From NCBI RefSeq assembly GCF_002356115.1, contig NZ_AP014836.1:1-64000 (forward strand): a DNA stretch of 64,000 bases. The letters are read 5' to 3'. This stretch comes from Candidatus Nitrosoglobus terrae. GTDB taxonomy: Bacteria; Pseudomonadota; Gammaproteobacteria; Nitrosococcales; Nitrosococcaceae. Shown piece by piece: positions 28,719 to 39,687 of this stretch. Below the pieces are notes generated by a model. It was not told the DNA's origin. It did not search any database and saw nothing but the letters and a program-made list of their open reading frames with translations. The position numbers were made by a program, and so were the translations under genes. Within the stretch, counting starts at the first letter, position 1; the number at the start of each line of letters is the position of its first letter.

Positions 28719-30458
28719 ATGGGGGAGAAAATCCCGCAAGCGTTTATTGATGATCTAATAGCACGTACGGACATAGTAGAGTTGATTAATTCTCGTATTT
28801 CCTTGCGTAAAGCAGGCCGCCAGTACGTTGCATGTTGCCCTTTTCATAGCGAAAAAACCCCATCCTTTACTGTTAGTTTGCAAAAACAATTTTATTATTG
28901 TTTTGGCTGTGGGGTTCATGGAACGGCAATTAGTTTTCTAATGGCATTTGATCATCTTAATTTTGTTGAGGCAATAGAGGAGCTAGCACAGCAAGCGGGG
29001 ATGGTTGTTCCTCGAGAATCTAATCAGCTTCCTGATACTTCTCATCGGAAGTTATATGAGGTATTATCCTTTGCTGCTGATTTTTATCATCAGCAGCTAA
29101 AAGTTAATGTTAACCAGAATCAGGGGCGAATTAAGGCTTATTTACGGGAAAGAGGATTAAGTCGTTCTATTGTTGCAGAGTTTAAGCTAGGTTTTGCTCC
29201 TTCTCGCTGGGATATTTTACTGTCCAATACTCAGTTATCATTAAGACCTTATCTTAAAGAGGCAGGTTTAGTAATCGATAGGGATAGCGGTCATTGTTAT
29301 GATCGTTTTCGAGGTCGTCTGATATTTCCTATCCATGATTATCGTGGGCAAGTGATTGGTTTTGGCGGTCGTCTTTTAGGAGGTGAGGGATCTCCAAAAT
29401 ATCTTAATTCACCTGAGACATCGCTTTTTCATAAAAGGCGAGAACTCTATGGTTTATATCAAGTACGAAAATCTATTCGCAATTATGAAAAGATATTGGT
29501 TGTAGAAGGGTATATGGATGTGCTGTCTTTAGCTCAACATAAGATACGTTATGTGGTAGCTACGTTAGGAACAGCAACTACTTCAGAGCAGCTAACTCGT
29601 TTATTTCAAATGACCTCGCAGGTCATATTTTGTTTTGATGGAGATCGAGCAGGTCAAGAAGCAGCTTGGCGAGCGTTAGAAACTGCACTACCTTTATTAA
29701 AGCAAGGACGGCAAGTGCAGTTCATGTTTTTACCTACAGGAGAGGATCCGGATACATTAATACGTGCTGAAGGTCAAGTGGCTTTTGAATCTCGTTTAGA
29801 GAAAGCAGTACCGTTATCAGAAGTCTTATTAAATGGTTTGCAACGAAAAGTAAAACTCGACAATATAGATGGACGAGTGCATCTAATAGAATTGGCTCGG
29901 CCTTTTATAGCTAAAATTCCATCGGGAGTTTATCAGGATATGTTGTTTTCACGTCTTGCAGAAATAGCCCAAATTGGACAAGTAAGCCTTGCTCGTTATT
30001 TAAGGAAAAGCGAAATACCTCGTCAACAATTGAATTGTGCTATAGATATGGATTCTCCAGTACAGAAAATGATTGCTATTTTACTCCAACATCCTAATTT
30101 AATTCATATAATAGAGGATAGTTTTTCGCTCCAAGGACTAAAGGGGGTAGAGTTACAGCTATTACAAAGTTTAATTACGTTGCTGCGAAGTAATCCATAT
30201 TTAAATACGGCCTCTCTACTTGAGCACTGGAAAGAATCAAAGATGGGTCAGCAATTAAGACAACTAGCGATTCGAGAATTGTTTTTAACTGATAACGATA
30301 TGATTTTAGAATTAAAAGCTGCTATAGCTTGTTTACAAGCACAGGCAGCGGATGATCGGATGGAAGTACTCTCCAACCGACCTGTTTTGACTGCTGAAGA
30401 ACAACAAGAGCTACTTATTTTATTAGCAGCTAAGCAGTCAAATAAGCATATTTTATAA
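28719..30458 (+). CDS. dnaG: DNA primase
   Basis: Makes RNA primers for DNA replication. The N-terminal zinc finger spans CCPFHSEKTPSF to YYCFGCGVHG. The TOPRIM core has VVEGYMDVLSLAQ and the acidic CFDGDRAGQEAA, and a DnaB-binding C-terminal domain follows. I start at the ATG at 28719 (579 residues), which begins MGEKIPQAFIDDL like other primases and has AAGG just upstream; a TTG 21 bases earlier would add seven unconserved residues. It lies between yqeY and rpoD, as expected for the macromolecular synthesis operon. Confidence 0.97.
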   Translation: MGEKIPQAFIDDLIARTDIVELINSRISLRKAGRQYVACCPFHSEKTPSFTVSLQKQFYYCFGCGVHGTAISFLMAFDHLNFVEAIEELAQQAGMVVPRESNQLPDTSHRKLYEVLSFAADFYHQQLKVNVNQNQGRIKAYLRERGLSRSIVAEFKLGFAPSRWDILLSNTQLSLRPYLKEAGLVIDRDSGHCYDRFRGRLIFPIHDYRGQVIGFGGRLLGGEGSPKYLNSPETSLFHKRRELYGLYQVRKSIRNYEKILVVEGYMDVLSLAQHKIRYVVATLGTATTSEQLTRLFQMTSQVIFCFDGDRAGQEAAWRALETALPLLKQGRQVQFMFLPTGEDPDTLIRAEGQVAFESRLEKAVPLSEVLLNGLQRKVKLDNIDGRVHLIELARPFIAKIPSGVYQDMLFSRLAEIAQIGQVSLARYLRKSEIPRQQLNCAIDMDSPVQKMIAILLQHPNLIHIIEDSFSLQGLKGVELQLLQSLITLLRSNPYLNTASLLEHWKESKMGQQLRQLAIRELFLTDNDMILELKAAIACLQAQAADDRMEVLSNRPVLTAEEQQELLILLAAKQSNKHIL

Positions 30459-30554
30459 TACTATAATATAATTGTTTTTATAGATAAATAAAGTACAGTC
30501 AGAAAATTTTACTTCAGCAGCTAGCTTAGTTAATTTTAATATAATATTGAGTAT

Positions 30555-32357
30555 ATGGAACAAGATCGCCAGTCGCAGTTGAAGCTTTTAATTGCCAAAG
30601 GAAAAGATAGAGGGTATTTATCCTATAGCGAGGTTAACGATCATTTACCTGATGATGTAGTCGATCCTGATCAGATCGAAGATATTATTACTATGTTTAA
30701 TGATATGGGTATTTCTGTGCATGAAGATATACCGGAGGCAGACTCTTTAGCGATCATGGATGCAGAGATTACCGATGATGAGGTAGCTGAAGAGGCGGCT
30801 GCTGCTCTTGCTTCTGTCGATGGAGAATTTTCCCGGACTTCTGATCCAGTACGCATGTATATGCGAGAGATGGGGAGTGTTGAGCTTTTAACCCGCGAAG
30901 GAGAGATTCACATTGCTAGAAGAATTGAAGAGGGTATGCACCAAGTATATCATGCCATTTCTCGGTTCCCTGATAGCGCGGCTAAGCTATTACAGCAATA
31001 TAAAAGAGTAGAAGCAGGCGAAATTCGTTTGGCAGATATAGTTTCTGGTTTTTATGATTTAAAGGAAACGGATATCCATCTTAGAGAGGCTGAAGATACA
31101 ATTGACTCTGCTGATATTGGTGAATCAGAAGAAAATGACAATAGCCCAGATCCATATAAAGCTAAGGAGCAATTTACTCAGCTAAAAGCACTATATGATC
31201 AGCGGTTAAGAATTATTTCTCAGGGTGATAATAAAGCATTCGCTGATGTATCAGAAGCAATGAGCGAGTGCTTCCTACAAATTAGGCTTACACCTCGGAT
31301 GTTTCAGCAGCTAATAGAGGATCTACGTATGGTAGTAGCAAAAATTCGTGGATTTGAGCGTACTATCATGCACATTGTGGTAAATGAAGCTCATATGCCA
31401 CGACAGGATTTTTTATCCTCGTTTCATAGGCAAGAAACGAATCTGAGCTGGGTGGAGAAACATATCCGAGCTAAAAAGCATTATTCCTCTGTACTTAGGA
31501 AGCAAAGTGCTGTTATTCTAGGAATTCAAGGGAAATTAATTGCCTTAGAGCGAGCGACTAGCATGAGTATTGCTGAGATTAAGGAAGCTAATCGCTCTTT
31601 ATCTATTGGCGAGGCGCGGGCTAGACGAGCTAAAAAAGAGATGGTTGAAGCTAATTTACGTCTAGTGATTTCAATTGCTAAAAAATATACTAATCGTGGC
31701 CTTCAGTTCTTGGACTTAATTCAGGAAGGTAATATTGGTCTTATGAAAGCCGTTGACAAGTTTGAATATCGCCGTGGTTATAAATTCTCTACCTATGCTA
31801 CTTGGTGGATACGGCAAGCTATTACTCGCTCAATTGCTGATCAGGCACGGACTATTCGTATTCCAGTTCACATGATTGAGACTATTAATAAACTCAGCCG
31901 GATTTCACGTCAAATGCTTCAGGAAATGGGTAGGGAGCCAACACCCGATGAGCTTGCTGAGCGAGTAGGCATGCCGAAAGATAAGGTAAGAAAGGTTCTC
32001 AAGATTGCTAAAGAACCAATCTCAATGGAAACACCTATAGGTGATGATGAAGATTCTCACCTAGGAGATTTTGTTGTAGACTCAGACGTGATATCCCCTC
32101 CTGATTCAGCGATTTTTGCAGGGCTGAAGGAGACTACTCAGCAAATACTAGCGAGTCTAACTACTCGTGAGGCTAAAGTATTACGGATGCGTTTTGGTAT
32201 TGATATGAACACAGATCATACCTTAGAGGAGGTTGGTAAACAATTTGATGTTACGCGGGAACGGATTCGCCAAATTGAGGCTAAAGCCTTGCGTAAGTTG
32301 AGGCATCCATCCCGTTCGGAGCAATTGCGTAGCTTCTTGGATGCAGATAGCAGTTAG
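30555..32357 (+). CDS. rpoD: RNA polymerase sigma factor RpoD (sigma-70)
   Basis: Primary sigma factor for housekeeping promoters. The 600 residues contain region 1.1, region 1.2 ([20 protein letters not shown]), a non-conserved insert rich in acidic residues, region 2 ([22 protein letters not shown], in part, and [16 protein letters not shown]), region 3 and region 4 with the helix-turn-helix [23 protein letters not shown], in part. It is the last protein gene of its operon, 96 bases after dnaG. A CAU tRNA gene follows 15 bases downstream. Confidence 0.98.
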   Translation: MEQDRQSQLKLLIAKGKDRGYLSYSEVNDHLPDDVVDPDQIEDIITMFNDMGISVHEDIPEADSLAIMDAEITDDEVAEEAAAALASVDGEFSRTSDPVRMYMREMGSVELLTREGEIHIARRIEEGMHQVYHAISRFPDSAAKLLQQYKRVEAGEIRLADIVSGFYDLKETDIHLREAEDTIDSADIGESEENDNSPDPYKAKEQFTQLKALYDQRLRIISQGDNKAFADVSEAMSECFLQIRLTPRMFQQLIEDLRMVVAKIRGFERTIMHIVVNEAHMPRQDFLSSFHRQETNLSWVEKHIRAKKHYSSVLRKQSAVILGIQGKLIALERATSMSIAEIKEANRSLSIGEARARRAKKEMVEANLRLVISIAKKYTNRGLQFLDLIQEGNIGLMKAVDKFEYRRGYKFSTYATWWIRQAITRSIADQARTIRIPVHMIETINKLSRISRQMLQEMGREPTPDELAERVGMPKDKVRKVLKIAKEPISMETPIGDDEDSHLGDFVVDSDVISPPDSAIFAGLKETTQQILASLTTREAKVLRMRFGIDMNTDHTLEEVGKQFDVTRERIRQIEAKALRKLRHPSRSEQLRSFLDADSS

Positions 32358-32372
32358 TTAAAGGCTAAATTT

Positions 32373-32448
<76 letters not shown>

Positions 32449-32466
32449 TATACTTAGTTTCTTATT

Positions 32467-33846
32467 TTATCTAGGATTAGAGAGCTTGCTGTGATGATAT
32501 GAGTAAGTGAAATAGATAACTAATCCTATTATTAACCATATTGAAAATCGAATCCAAGTGGCTCCGCTTAATTGAATTACTAAATATCCACAGGAGAGTA
32601 TACCTAATAACGGGATACCAGGACTAAACGGAGTTTTAAATGGCCGTTGTAAATCCGGTTTGGTATAACGCAGTATTGCGACTCCGGCGCAGACTACTGT
32701 AAAGGCACCTAATGTACCGATATTAGTAAGTTCAACAATTTCATTGAGAGGAGTTAAGCCAGCAATACTTGCCATCACTAATCCAGTAAGTAAAATCACT
32801 CGTACTGGACTACTAGTCTTTTTATTTATATAAGAAAAAAATGGAGGTAGAAGGCCATCTCGTGAAATAGCAAAGATAATCCGGGTGAGGCCAAAATATA
32901 ACACCAGTATGACAGTAGTTAAGCCTACAATAGCACCGATGGCAATCACACCAGAAGCCCATTTTACTCCTATGCGTAGTAAAGAATCAGAAACGGGTGA
33001 AGGTACATCTAGGGAGGAGTAGGGAACAATGCCCGTTAATAGAGTGGCAACTAGCATGTAAAATAAGGTGCAAATAGCAAGGGAGCCAAGAATGCCAATA
33101 GGTAGATCTTTTTGTGGATTTTGGGTTTCTTCCGCCGCTGTAGATACCGCATCAAAACCTATATAGGCGAAAAAAATACTAGCAGCCCCTGTCATAACTC
33201 CTTCCCAGCCAAAGGGCATAAAGGGTGTCCAGTAACTAGTATTAACATGGAACAAGGCAATGCTAATAAACAGTAATATAGCTGCAATCTTTACTAATAC
33301 CATTATAGCATTGAGTTTAGCAGTTACTTTAGCTCCGGTTGCGAGTAGGGTACCTAATACAAGAATAATTAGCATTGCGGGTAGGTTAATCCAGCCCCCA
33401 TGAGAAGGTGCTTTAATCAGCATTTCAGGAAGATGAATCCCTATAGCTGCTAGGCTGTTATTGATATAGCCTGACCAACCAACAGACACAGCTGCGATGG
33501 CAACTGAATATTCTAAAATCAGCATCCAGCCAATCATCCAAGCAACAAATTCCCCTAATCCAGCATAACTATATCCATAGGCGCTACCTGCGCCGCCGAT
33601 AGAGGTAGCAAGCTCCGCATAGGATAACGCAGCAAAGGTAACTGCTATTCCTGCAACTACAAAGGAGAGGACAACTGCAGGTCCGGCATAATTTGCTGCA
33701 GCAATGCCCGTAAGTACAAAAATACCAGCTCCAATAATGGCACCAACACCCAGAAAAACCAAATCGACAGATCCTAATACTCTTTTTAAATCGGTATTTA
33801 TAGCAGTACTATCGATTTCGATAGGCTTGGTTCGAAACAATTTCAT
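32467..33846 (-). CDS. APC superfamily amino acid permease (YfnA/CAT type)
   Basis: Predicted inner-membrane amino acid transporter. The 459 residues contain about twelve hydrophobic spans. The family signature VGAIIGAGIFVLTGIAAA lies in the first span, and YAELATSIGGAGSAYGYSYAG, in part, in the third. FFAYIGFDAVSTAAEETQNPQKDLP marks the cationic-amino-acid transporter subgroup in the sixth, shown here in part. It stands alone between the tRNA gene and the antiporter gene on the minus strand. The substrate cannot be decided from sequence. Confidence 0.9.
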   Translation of the reverse strand: MKLFRTKPIEIDSTAINTDLKRVLGSVDLVFLGVGAIIGAGIFVLTGIAAANYAGPAVVLSFVVAGIAVTFAALSYAELATSIGGAGSAYGYSYAGLGEFVAWMIGWMLILEYSVAIAAVSVGWSGYINNSLAAIGIHLPEMLIKAPSHGGWINLPAMLIILVLGTLLATGAKVTAKLNAIMVLVKIAAILLFISIALFHVNTSYWTPFMPFGWEGVMTGAASIFFAYIGFDAVSTAAEETQNPQKDLPIGILGSLAICTLFYMLVATLLTGIVPYSSLDVPSPVSDSLLRIGVKWASGVIAIGAIVGLTTVILVLYFGLTRIIFAISRDGLLPPFFSYINKKTSSPVRVILLTGLVMASIAGLTPLNEIVELTNIGTLGAFTVVCAGVAILRYTKPDLQRPFKTPFSPGIPLLGILSCGYLVIQLSGATWIRFSIWLIIGLVIYFTYSYHHSKLSNPR

Positions 33847-33967
33847 TTTGATTTAGAGCTTTTTAGAATTAATCTTAGGTAGTAGCTGAGAAGCTAGGTT
33901 TATTAGTTTGATATTAGAAGTTAGAGGAAAGAGAGGATGATAATAAGTCATTTAGGTTTTTGCTTGA

Positions 33968-35530
33968 TTAGGAATCGACTGATTTGAAAATAACAGATCC
34001 AACGCTATTTAATGCGCGCTCTGCTAAGCGTTCTCCACCTTCGGCGATAGGGTGAAAGACCAAATTAACTCCGCTTTCATACAATTTAGCATCTTCTTCT
34101 GGATAGAAGCTTGTTGTTGATAGTACGCCTTGAAAGCCATTTCGGCGTAAACTCTTAGAGAAGCGTAGCCTCGCATCTAAATCAGGCACGACCAAAATTA
34201 CTCCAACCAATAATTTAACGTTAATTTTTTCCAGTAACTCAGGATCTTCTGCATCCCCGCAGATGACACGCCGTTTTTTTTCAATGTGTTTTTCAACAGA
34301 TACCGGGTCAGAGTCTAGCCCCCAAACTTGTTGATTTTGTTGAACTAGCAGATTATAAGCTGCAGTACCAGCTCGGCCCATACCAATAATTAACCATTTA
34401 GCTTGCTTGATATATTCTGATTCTGCATCTGGATGAAAGCCTCGGCGTTCAAAAAACGTGAGCCATTGCTCAAAATAGATAAAAAGACTATGGGAGGCTC
34501 GACTTAGGGGAGCGGCTATGATTAATGAAATGGTAATTAGAAAAGCTAAGGTAGAAAGCCAGTTGGGGGATAAAATGTTATTTCTAACAGCATCATCAGT
34601 AACTATCAATAGAAATTCACTATAACTGAATAATGCTATTACGGAAAGAAAAGATGTTCTTGCTCTTAAGTGCAGCAGGGTTCCAAGGCAAAATTGAGTT
34701 ATTGCCCTTAGTGGTAAAGAAATTATTAGGATCAATATCCATTTGCTATCTTGTAATTCTGGTAATCCCCCAAGGCCGATTTGTAAGAAAAAACCTACAA
34801 GGAAGATTTCTTTTATCCCCCAAATTACGCTTGATAATTCACCAGAGCTAGAATGATTGGCTAGTAGCATACCAGCTATTAGGGCTCCTAATTCTGGGCT
34901 TAACCCTAAAAATTCGAAGACATATCCTCCTCCAAGTGCGATAAAAATCCCATAGAGCAATAATAGCTCGCTGTGGCCGCTCCAAGTAAGGATATGTTTA
35001 AGAGGTGAACGTAATAATGGTATGCATAATAAGAGAAGTAGTGCCCATGGAGAAGGAGCGCTACCCTTAGCTGCTACTAGCATTCCCATTGCAGCTAGAT
35101 CTTGCATAACTAAGATGCCAAGAGTAAGACGCCCGTGAAAAGCTCCAAGCTCACTTCTCTCTTCTAGCATTTTAGCAGCAAATACTGTGCTTGAAAAAGT
35201 CATCCCTAAGCCGAGAAATATAGCTGAAGATAGGGGCATTTCAGCCATTAGAAATAATAAACTAAACCCCACTCCAGTGAATACTAGATGAGCAACCCCA
35301 ATAGTTAATACTTCTCGATTAAAAATGCTTTCAAGATTTAATTTAAGCCCGATATTAAATACTAATAGCAGTATCCCTATATCGGCTATAGTATGAATGG
35401 CTGGGCTTTCATCAACACCCCATTCTCCAAGGATAAATCCCCCTACTAAATAACCTACTAGCGGTGGGAGGTTTAAATAAGAGGCACCTAATCCTAGGAT
35501 ATAAGCTATGCTAATCCAGAGAATTTCCAT
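33968..35530 (-). CDS. Cation:proton antiporter (CPA2) with TrkA-N domain
   Basis: Predicted K+ or Na+/H+ antiporter of the inner membrane. The 520 residues have an N-terminal transport domain of about twelve spans (LPPLVGYLVGGFILG, then IADIGILLLVFNIGLKLNLE) and a cytoplasmic RCK/TrkA-N domain starting near residue 365 with the nucleotide-binding IGMGRAGTAAYNLL. KefB, KefC and YbaL share this design. The short regulatory loop that marks Kef glutathione gating is not obvious, so I leave it without a gene symbol. It is a single gene with no clear operon partner. Confidence 0.88.
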   Translation of the reverse strand: MEILWISIAYILGLGASYLNLPPLVGYLVGGFILGEWGVDESPAIHTIADIGILLLVFNIGLKLNLESIFNREVLTIGVAHLVFTGVGFSLLFLMAEMPLSSAIFLGLGMTFSSTVFAAKMLEERSELGAFHGRLTLGILVMQDLAAMGMLVAAKGSAPSPWALLLLLCIPLLRSPLKHILTWSGHSELLLLYGIFIALGGGYVFEFLGLSPELGALIAGMLLANHSSSGELSSVIWGIKEIFLVGFFLQIGLGGLPELQDSKWILILIISLPLRAITQFCLGTLLHLRARTSFLSVIALFSYSEFLLIVTDDAVRNNILSPNWLSTLAFLITISLIIAAPLSRASHSLFIYFEQWLTFFERRGFHPDAESEYIKQAKWLIIGMGRAGTAAYNLLVQQNQQVWGLDSDPVSVEKHIEKKRRVICGDAEDPELLEKINVKLLVGVILVVPDLDARLRFSKSLRRNGFQGVLSTTSFYPEEDAKLYESGVNLVFHPIAEGGERLAERALNSVGSVIFKSVDS

Positions 35531-35628
35531 GGGCTAAATTGAGTATGATTAAGAAAAAGAGCTAATAATAAAATCAATGTAAAATTTTTTTAGGTTTTTA
35601 GCAACTTTTTGATCTTTAATAATCGATT

Positions 35629-36372
35629 TTATTTAGAAGATTTTGGTACAAATAGCCGAGAAAACCATAATCCTGCTTCAAATAATAGCCACATGGGTAC
35701 AGCTAATAATGTTTGTGAAATGACATCTGGGGGAGTCAATAGCATGCCAACGATGAAGGCTATAACAATGATATAAGGTCGTTTTTCTTGCAAATTCTCT
35801 ACATTACTAACTCCTGTCCATACTAATAATACAGTAGCTACAGGTACTTCAAAAGCAATTCCAAAAGCAAAGAACATGGTTAATACAAAATCAAGGTACT
35901 TACTGATATCGGTCATAACAGCAATATCTTTAGGGGCTGCTTGGGTAAAAAAACCAAACATGAGAGGAAAAACTACGAGATAGGCAAAAGCTATTCCAAG
36001 AAAAAATAAAAATGTGCTGGAAATTAATAGCGGAAGGATAAGTCGGCGCTCGTTTTTGTAGAGGCCGGGTGCAACAAAGGACCAAAGTTGGTACAACAGC
36101 ATGGGGATTGAGAGTGCAATGGCTATAGCTAATGTTAGTTTTAAAGGAGCAAGAAAAGGGGCGGTGACTTCAGTGGCAATCATTGAAGTTGCTGCGGGTA
36201 AGTGAGCCATAAGCGGGAGGGCTAAGATATGGTATAGATCATTAGAGAAGGGGAGAAGAGTGAGCGTAATGATAAATATGGTAATAATACTGCGAAGTAG
36301 ACGGCTTCGCAGCTCAATTAGATGCCTAATTAAGGGTAACTCATCTTTATCGGAATGATCAGGTGTCGCCAT
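35629..36372 (-). CDS. tatC: Twin-arginine translocase subunit TatC
   Basis: Receptor subunit of the Tat pathway, which exports folded proteins with twin-arginine signals. The 247 residues show six spans, the N-terminal LIRHLIELRSRLLRSI, the conserved FVAPGLYKNERR and the FAFGIAFEVPVATVLLV segment with its glutamate. It lies ten bases after tatB. With tatA and tatB it ends the minus-strand run that begins with the his genes. Confidence 0.97.
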   Translation of the reverse strand: MATPDHSDKDELPLIRHLIELRSRLLRSIITIFIITLTLLPFSNDLYHILALPLMAHLPAATSMIATEVTAPFLAPLKLTLAIAIALSIPMLLYQLWSFVAPGLYKNERRLILPLLISSTFLFFLGIAFAYLVVFPLMFGFFTQAAPKDIAVMTDISKYLDFVLTMFFAFGIAFEVPVATVLLVWTGVSNVENLQEKRPYIIVIAFIVGMLLTPPDVISQTLLAVPMWLLFEAGLWFSRLFVPKSSK

Positions 36373-36382
36373 CTAAATAAGA

Positions 36383-36658
36383 CTATTTTTTATGTGGATT
36401 GCCAGCTGATTTAGAGGTGGGGGAGCTGTTATTAGTTTCATTGCTATCAGGTAAATCTATATTTTTTCTAAGGGATTGCTGAAGCTCCTCAGTTCTCAGT
36501 TCTTGCTCTACTTCTTGTTTAATTTGGCTAATTAAACGCCGTATTTTTCTCACCCATAAAGCCGTAGTACGAACAACAATTGGTATTCTTTCTGGGCCTA
36601 CTACCAGTAGAAGGATAACTAGAACAACTATGATTTCCCAGAAACCAATATCAAACAT
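36383..36658 (-). CDS. tatB: Sec-independent protein translocase TatB
   Basis: Partner of TatC in the Tat substrate receptor. The 91 residues begin MFDIGFWEIIVVLVILLLVVGPERIP, shown here in part, that is the single span with the family glutamate and the GPERIP hinge, followed by an amphipathic basic helix and a short polar tail. It is shorter than the E. coli protein (171), the difference being in the variable C terminus. It lies between tatA and tatC. Confidence 0.94.
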   Translation of the reverse strand: MFDIGFWEIIVVLVILLLVVGPERIPIVVRTTALWVRKIRRLISQIKQEVEQELRTEELQQSLRKNIDLPDSNETNNSSPTSKSAGNPHKK

Positions 36659-36672
36659 AGGATAGGAGTGGG

Positions 36673-36948
36673 TTACTTAATTTCGTTATCTAATTTTGTC
36701 TTGTTAAGATTAGAATCGTTTTGTTTTTGATGAGGATAGCCCTCCATGTTAGCTTGTTCTTGTTTATGTTCTATAGTTTGAGATTCTTTAATATCAGAAG
36801 GCGTTTCATCATGCATAGCATTACGAAAGCTTTTTACTGCCTCTCCCAGATCGGCACCGATAGTACGCAGTTTTTTAGTGCCAAATAATACTAGTATAAT
36901 TAGCAGTATGATAAGTAGCTGCCAAATACTGATTCCACTTACTCCCAT
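36673..36948 (-). CDS. tatA: Sec-independent protein translocase TatA
   Basis: Pore-forming component of the Tat pathway. The N-terminal span contains [21 protein letters not shown] with the FGTKKLR hinge, followed by [15 protein letters not shown], the standard TatA pattern; the first string is one residue longer than needed to recognise it. I use the ATG at 36948 (91 residues) because GGAG precedes it at nine bases and [10 protein letters not shown] is the usual N terminus; a GTG 15 bases upstream is possible. It lies 118 bases after the HIT gene and opens the tat cluster. Confidence 0.94.
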   Translation of the reverse strand: MGVSGISIWQLLIILLIILVLFGTKKLRTIGADLGEAVKSFRNAMHDETPSDIKESQTIEHKQEQANMEGYPHQKQNDSNLNKTKLDNEIK

Positions 36949-37066
36949 AATTCTGTTCTCCACTCTTAGTTAAGGATGAATATTACCTATGTTAGAAGAA
37001 AATGGAAATGTGTTAATTCTATGTAGCATATGGGCTTTAATTACTTAACTTTGATAAAAATTACAG

Positions 37067-37414
37067 TTAAAATCCCGGCAGCTGGGGGCCGCCTAATAAA
37101 TGCATATGTAAGTGATCAATTTCTTGACCTCCTCCCTTCCCTGTATTAATAATTATTCGAAAACCTCTATGTAGATCTTGACGGTGAGCTAGGTTAGGTA
37201 ACAATAGCATCATATGGCTCATTAATCCCTCGTGTTTAGTTTCTAGCTGCGCTAGACTAGGAACATGAATACGCGGGATTAACAATAGATGCACTTTTGC
37301 TCTAGGATGTATATCTTTAAGAGCAATGACCTGATCATCTTCATATATGAGATTAGCTGGGATTTCTTTTGTTACAATTTTACAAAAAATACAATCAGGT
37401 ATTGTTACACTCAT
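37067..37414 (-). CDS. HIT family protein (HinT-like purine nucleoside phosphoramidase)
   Basis: Small nucleotide hydrolase of the histidine-triad family. The 115 residues begin with [21 protein letters not shown] and contain HLLLIPRIHVPSL; the catalytic triad reads HLHMHLLGG near the C terminus. Its start overlaps the end of hisE by 20 bases, so it is co-translated with the his operon. HIT genes between hisE and tat are common in beta- and gammaproteobacteria; the reason is unknown. Confidence 0.94.
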   Translation of the reverse strand: MSVTIPDCIFCKIVTKEIPANLIYEDDQVIALKDIHPRAKVHLLLIPRIHVPSLAQLETKHEGLMSHMMLLLPNLAHRQDLHRGFRIIINTGKGGGQEIDHLHMHLLGGPQLPGF

Positions 37415-37733
37415 AACTTTTCTCTCGATTAGCTTTTTCTTCTAAACCAGATAAGCCAAAACGTCGATCTAGCTCATTGAGTATTTGATCAGGTTCTAGT
37501 CCACATTCAACTAACATTACTAGGCTATGGAACCACAGATCAGCAGTTTCATGAATAATAGCCTTTTTTTCTCGACTTTTAGCAGCAAGTATTGTCTCGA
37601 TTGCCTCTTCGCCCAGTTTCTTTAGGATTTTATCCTGCCCAGCTTGATAGAGACTAGCGATATAAGAAGATTTTGGATCTGAATTTTTACGCTCGTTTAC
37701 TACTGTAGCGAGACGATCAAGAATATTGTTCAT
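37395..37733 (-). CDS. hisE: Phosphoribosyl-ATP pyrophosphatase
   Basis: Second step of histidine synthesis, removing pyrophosphate from phosphoribosyl-ATP. The 112 residues are an all-alpha MazG-like fold with [21 protein letters not shown], in part, [13 protein letters not shown] and the acidic [13 protein letters not shown]. It is a separate protein, not fused to hisI, and overlaps hisI by 17 bases. Confidence 0.95.
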   Translation of the reverse strand: MNNILDRLATVVNERKNSDPKSSYIASLYQAGQDKILKKLGEEAIETILAAKSREKKAIIHETADLWFHSLVMLVECGLEPDQILNELDRRFGLSGLEEKANREKSYECNNT

Positions 37734-38124
37734 CTGTATTTTTATAGATACTCTGAGGATGTTTTAAGATCGGCTCAACAATAATCCAATTTTTTTCTTC
37801 TAAGCGTTTAAAAAAGCAATGACGGCGGCCTGTATGACACGCGATACCACCGATTTGCTCAATCTGTAGAAGTACTGCGTCATTATCACAATCTAGATAA
37901 ATGGCTTTGACAATTTGGATATGACCAGATTGCTCTCCTTTCTGCCATAGACATTTTCTGGATCGAGACCAGTAGACTGCATGACCAGATTCTATTGTCA
38001 TTTCTAACGCTTCCCAATTCATCCATGCAAGCATTAGGACTTTACCAGTGTCAATTTCTTGAGCAATTACAGGAATAAGTCCTTCATCGTTCCAATTTAT
38101 ATTATTTAAACAAAAGTAGGGCAC
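37717..38124 (-). CDS. hisI: Phosphoribosyl-AMP cyclohydrolase
   Basis: Third step of histidine synthesis, opening the purine ring of phosphoribosyl-AMP. The 135 residues show [37 protein letters not shown], the metal-binding [14 protein letters not shown] and [10 protein letters not shown], which carries zinc-binding cysteines. It is monofunctional and begins three bases after hisF. Confidence 0.96.
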   Translation of the reverse strand: MPYFCLNNINWNDEGLIPVIAQEIDTGKVLMLAWMNWEALEMTIESGHAVYWSRSRKCLWQKGEQSGHIQIVKAIYLDCDNDAVLLQIEQIGGIACHTGRRHCFFKRLEEKNWIIVEPILKHPQSIYKNTDEQYS

Positions 38125-38127
38125 AGC

Positions 38128-38901
38128 CTATAGTCTCACCTCAACACCATGAGCAAGTAAGTGTTTTTTAGCCTCTTCTATGGTATGTTTGCCAAAGTGA
38201 AAGATACTTGCAGCCAATACAGCATCTGCTTTCCCTTCTAAGATCCCTGCTACAAGATGATCTAAAGTGCCAACTCCTCCTGAGGCAATTATTGGTATAG
38301 AAACAGATTCGCTGATAGCACGAGTAAGTGGAAGATCAAAGCCTTCTCGAGTTCCATCCCGATCCATACTAGTGAGTAGGATCTCTCCAGCTCCAAATTC
38401 GGCCATCTGGTAAGCCCAATGAATAGCATCAATCCCTGTCTGTCTACGTCCACCATGAGTAAATACCTCCCATCGTCTAGGCTCATGGGGTTGAGAGACT
38501 TGCTTAGCATCAATAGCAACAACAATACATTGGGAGCCAAAGCGCTCCGCTGCCTCTTTAACCAATGTAGGTTGCTGTATAGCAGCCGTATTGATACTTA
38601 TCTTATCAGCACCTGCGCTTAGCATACGCCGAATGTCTTCAAGGCATCGGATACCTCCTCCTACAGTAAGAGGAATAAACACTTGAGCTGAAATAGCCTC
38701 AACAATATGAACCATGGTATTTCGATTATCACTACTAGCAGTAATGTCTAAGAAGGTAATTTCATCTGCTCCCTGTTGATCATAGCGATGAGCAATCTCT
38801 ACTGGATCACCTGTATCACGGATATCAGTAAAACGAATCCCTTTAACTACGCGGCCATTGTCCACGTCAAGGCAAGGGATAATACGTTTGGCTAAACCCA
38901 T
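38128..38901 (-). CDS. hisF: Imidazole glycerol phosphate synthase subunit HisF
   Basis: Cyclase subunit that combines PRFAR with ammonia from HisH. The 257-residue (beta/alpha)8 barrel begins [19 protein letters not shown] and contains the catalytic aspartates in CLDVD and VVAIDAKQ, the phosphate loop LTVGGGIR and IIASGGVG near the end. It follows hisA by four bases and precedes hisI by three, so translation is tightly coupled. Confidence 0.98.
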   Translation of the reverse strand: MGLAKRIIPCLDVDNGRVVKGIRFTDIRDTGDPVEIAHRYDQQGADEITFLDITASSDNRNTMVHIVEAISAQVFIPLTVGGGIRCLEDIRRMLSAGADKISINTAAIQQPTLVKEAAERFGSQCIVVAIDAKQVSQPHEPRRWEVFTHGGRRQTGIDAIHWAYQMAEFGAGEILLTSMDRDGTREGFDLPLTRAISESVSIPIIASGGVGTLDHLVAGILEGKADAVLAASIFHFGKHTIEEAKKHLLAHGVEVRL

Positions 38902-38905
38902 TTGT

Positions 38906-39652
38906 TTATTTGACTTGCCTTAAATCTTGTTTTACTAAAGCAAATGCTTGATCAAGTTGTATCTGTCCTTCATAAAGGGCTCGGCCTATTATTGTTCCAA
39001 TAACACCTTTATGTTCATACTGGCATAAGGCATCAATATCTGCTAGTGAGGAAACACCGCCTGATGCAATAACCGGAATATTAATTGCTTGAGCTAGCTC
39101 ACTGATAGCTTTAAGATTAACTCCCTTCATCATACCATCACGCTGAATATCCGTATAGATAATGGCTTCAACTCCGTCTTTCTCAAAATGTTGGGCAATA
39201 TCTATTAAATTATGCCGGGATAACTTAGACCACCCATCAATCGCGATTTTACCTTCTCTAGCATCTAAGCCAAGAATAATATGACCAGGAAATTCAAGGC
39301 AGGCATCGGCGACAAAATGAGGCGTGTTAATAGCCTTAGTGCCAATAATGACATAGCGTACTCCTGCATCTAAGTAGATTTGAATAGTGTCTCCATCTCG
39401 GATGCCCCCGCCTACCTGAATATCAACATTAGGTAGTTTTTGAGCAATGTCATAGATAATATCAGCATTAATAGGTTGTCCAGCGAATGCTCCATCTAGA
39501 TCAATTAAATGTAATCTTTCAGCGCCAGCTTCGGCCCAATGTAAGGCCATAGCAACTGGATCATCAGAGAACACCGTGTTGTCTTCCATGCGTCCTTGGC
39601 GCAAACGAACACATTTCCCTCCTTTGAGGTCAATGGCAGGTATTAATAGCAT
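38906..39652 (-). CDS. hisA: ProFAR isomerase HisA
   Basis: Isomerises ProFAR to PRFAR in histidine synthesis. The 248-residue barrel begins [19 protein letters not shown] with the catalytic aspartate, and contains [17 protein letters not shown]-like [22 protein letters not shown] with the second aspartate and [10 protein letters not shown]. It lies between hisH and hisF. Confidence 0.97.
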   Translation of the reverse strand: MLLIPAIDLKGGKCVRLRQGRMEDNTVFSDDPVAMALHWAEAGAERLHLIDLDGAFAGQPINADIIYDIAQKLPNVDIQVGGGIRDGDTIQIYLDAGVRYVIIGTKAINTPHFVADACLEFPGHIILGLDAREGKIAIDGWSKLSRHNLIDIAQHFEKDGVEAIIYTDIQRDGMMKGVNLKAISELAQAINIPVIASGGVSSLADIDALCQYEHKGVIGTIIGRALYEGQIQLDQAFALVKQDLRQVK

Positions 39653-39687
39653 TTGGGGTTTCCTTCCAATTTACAAGTGATAATGTC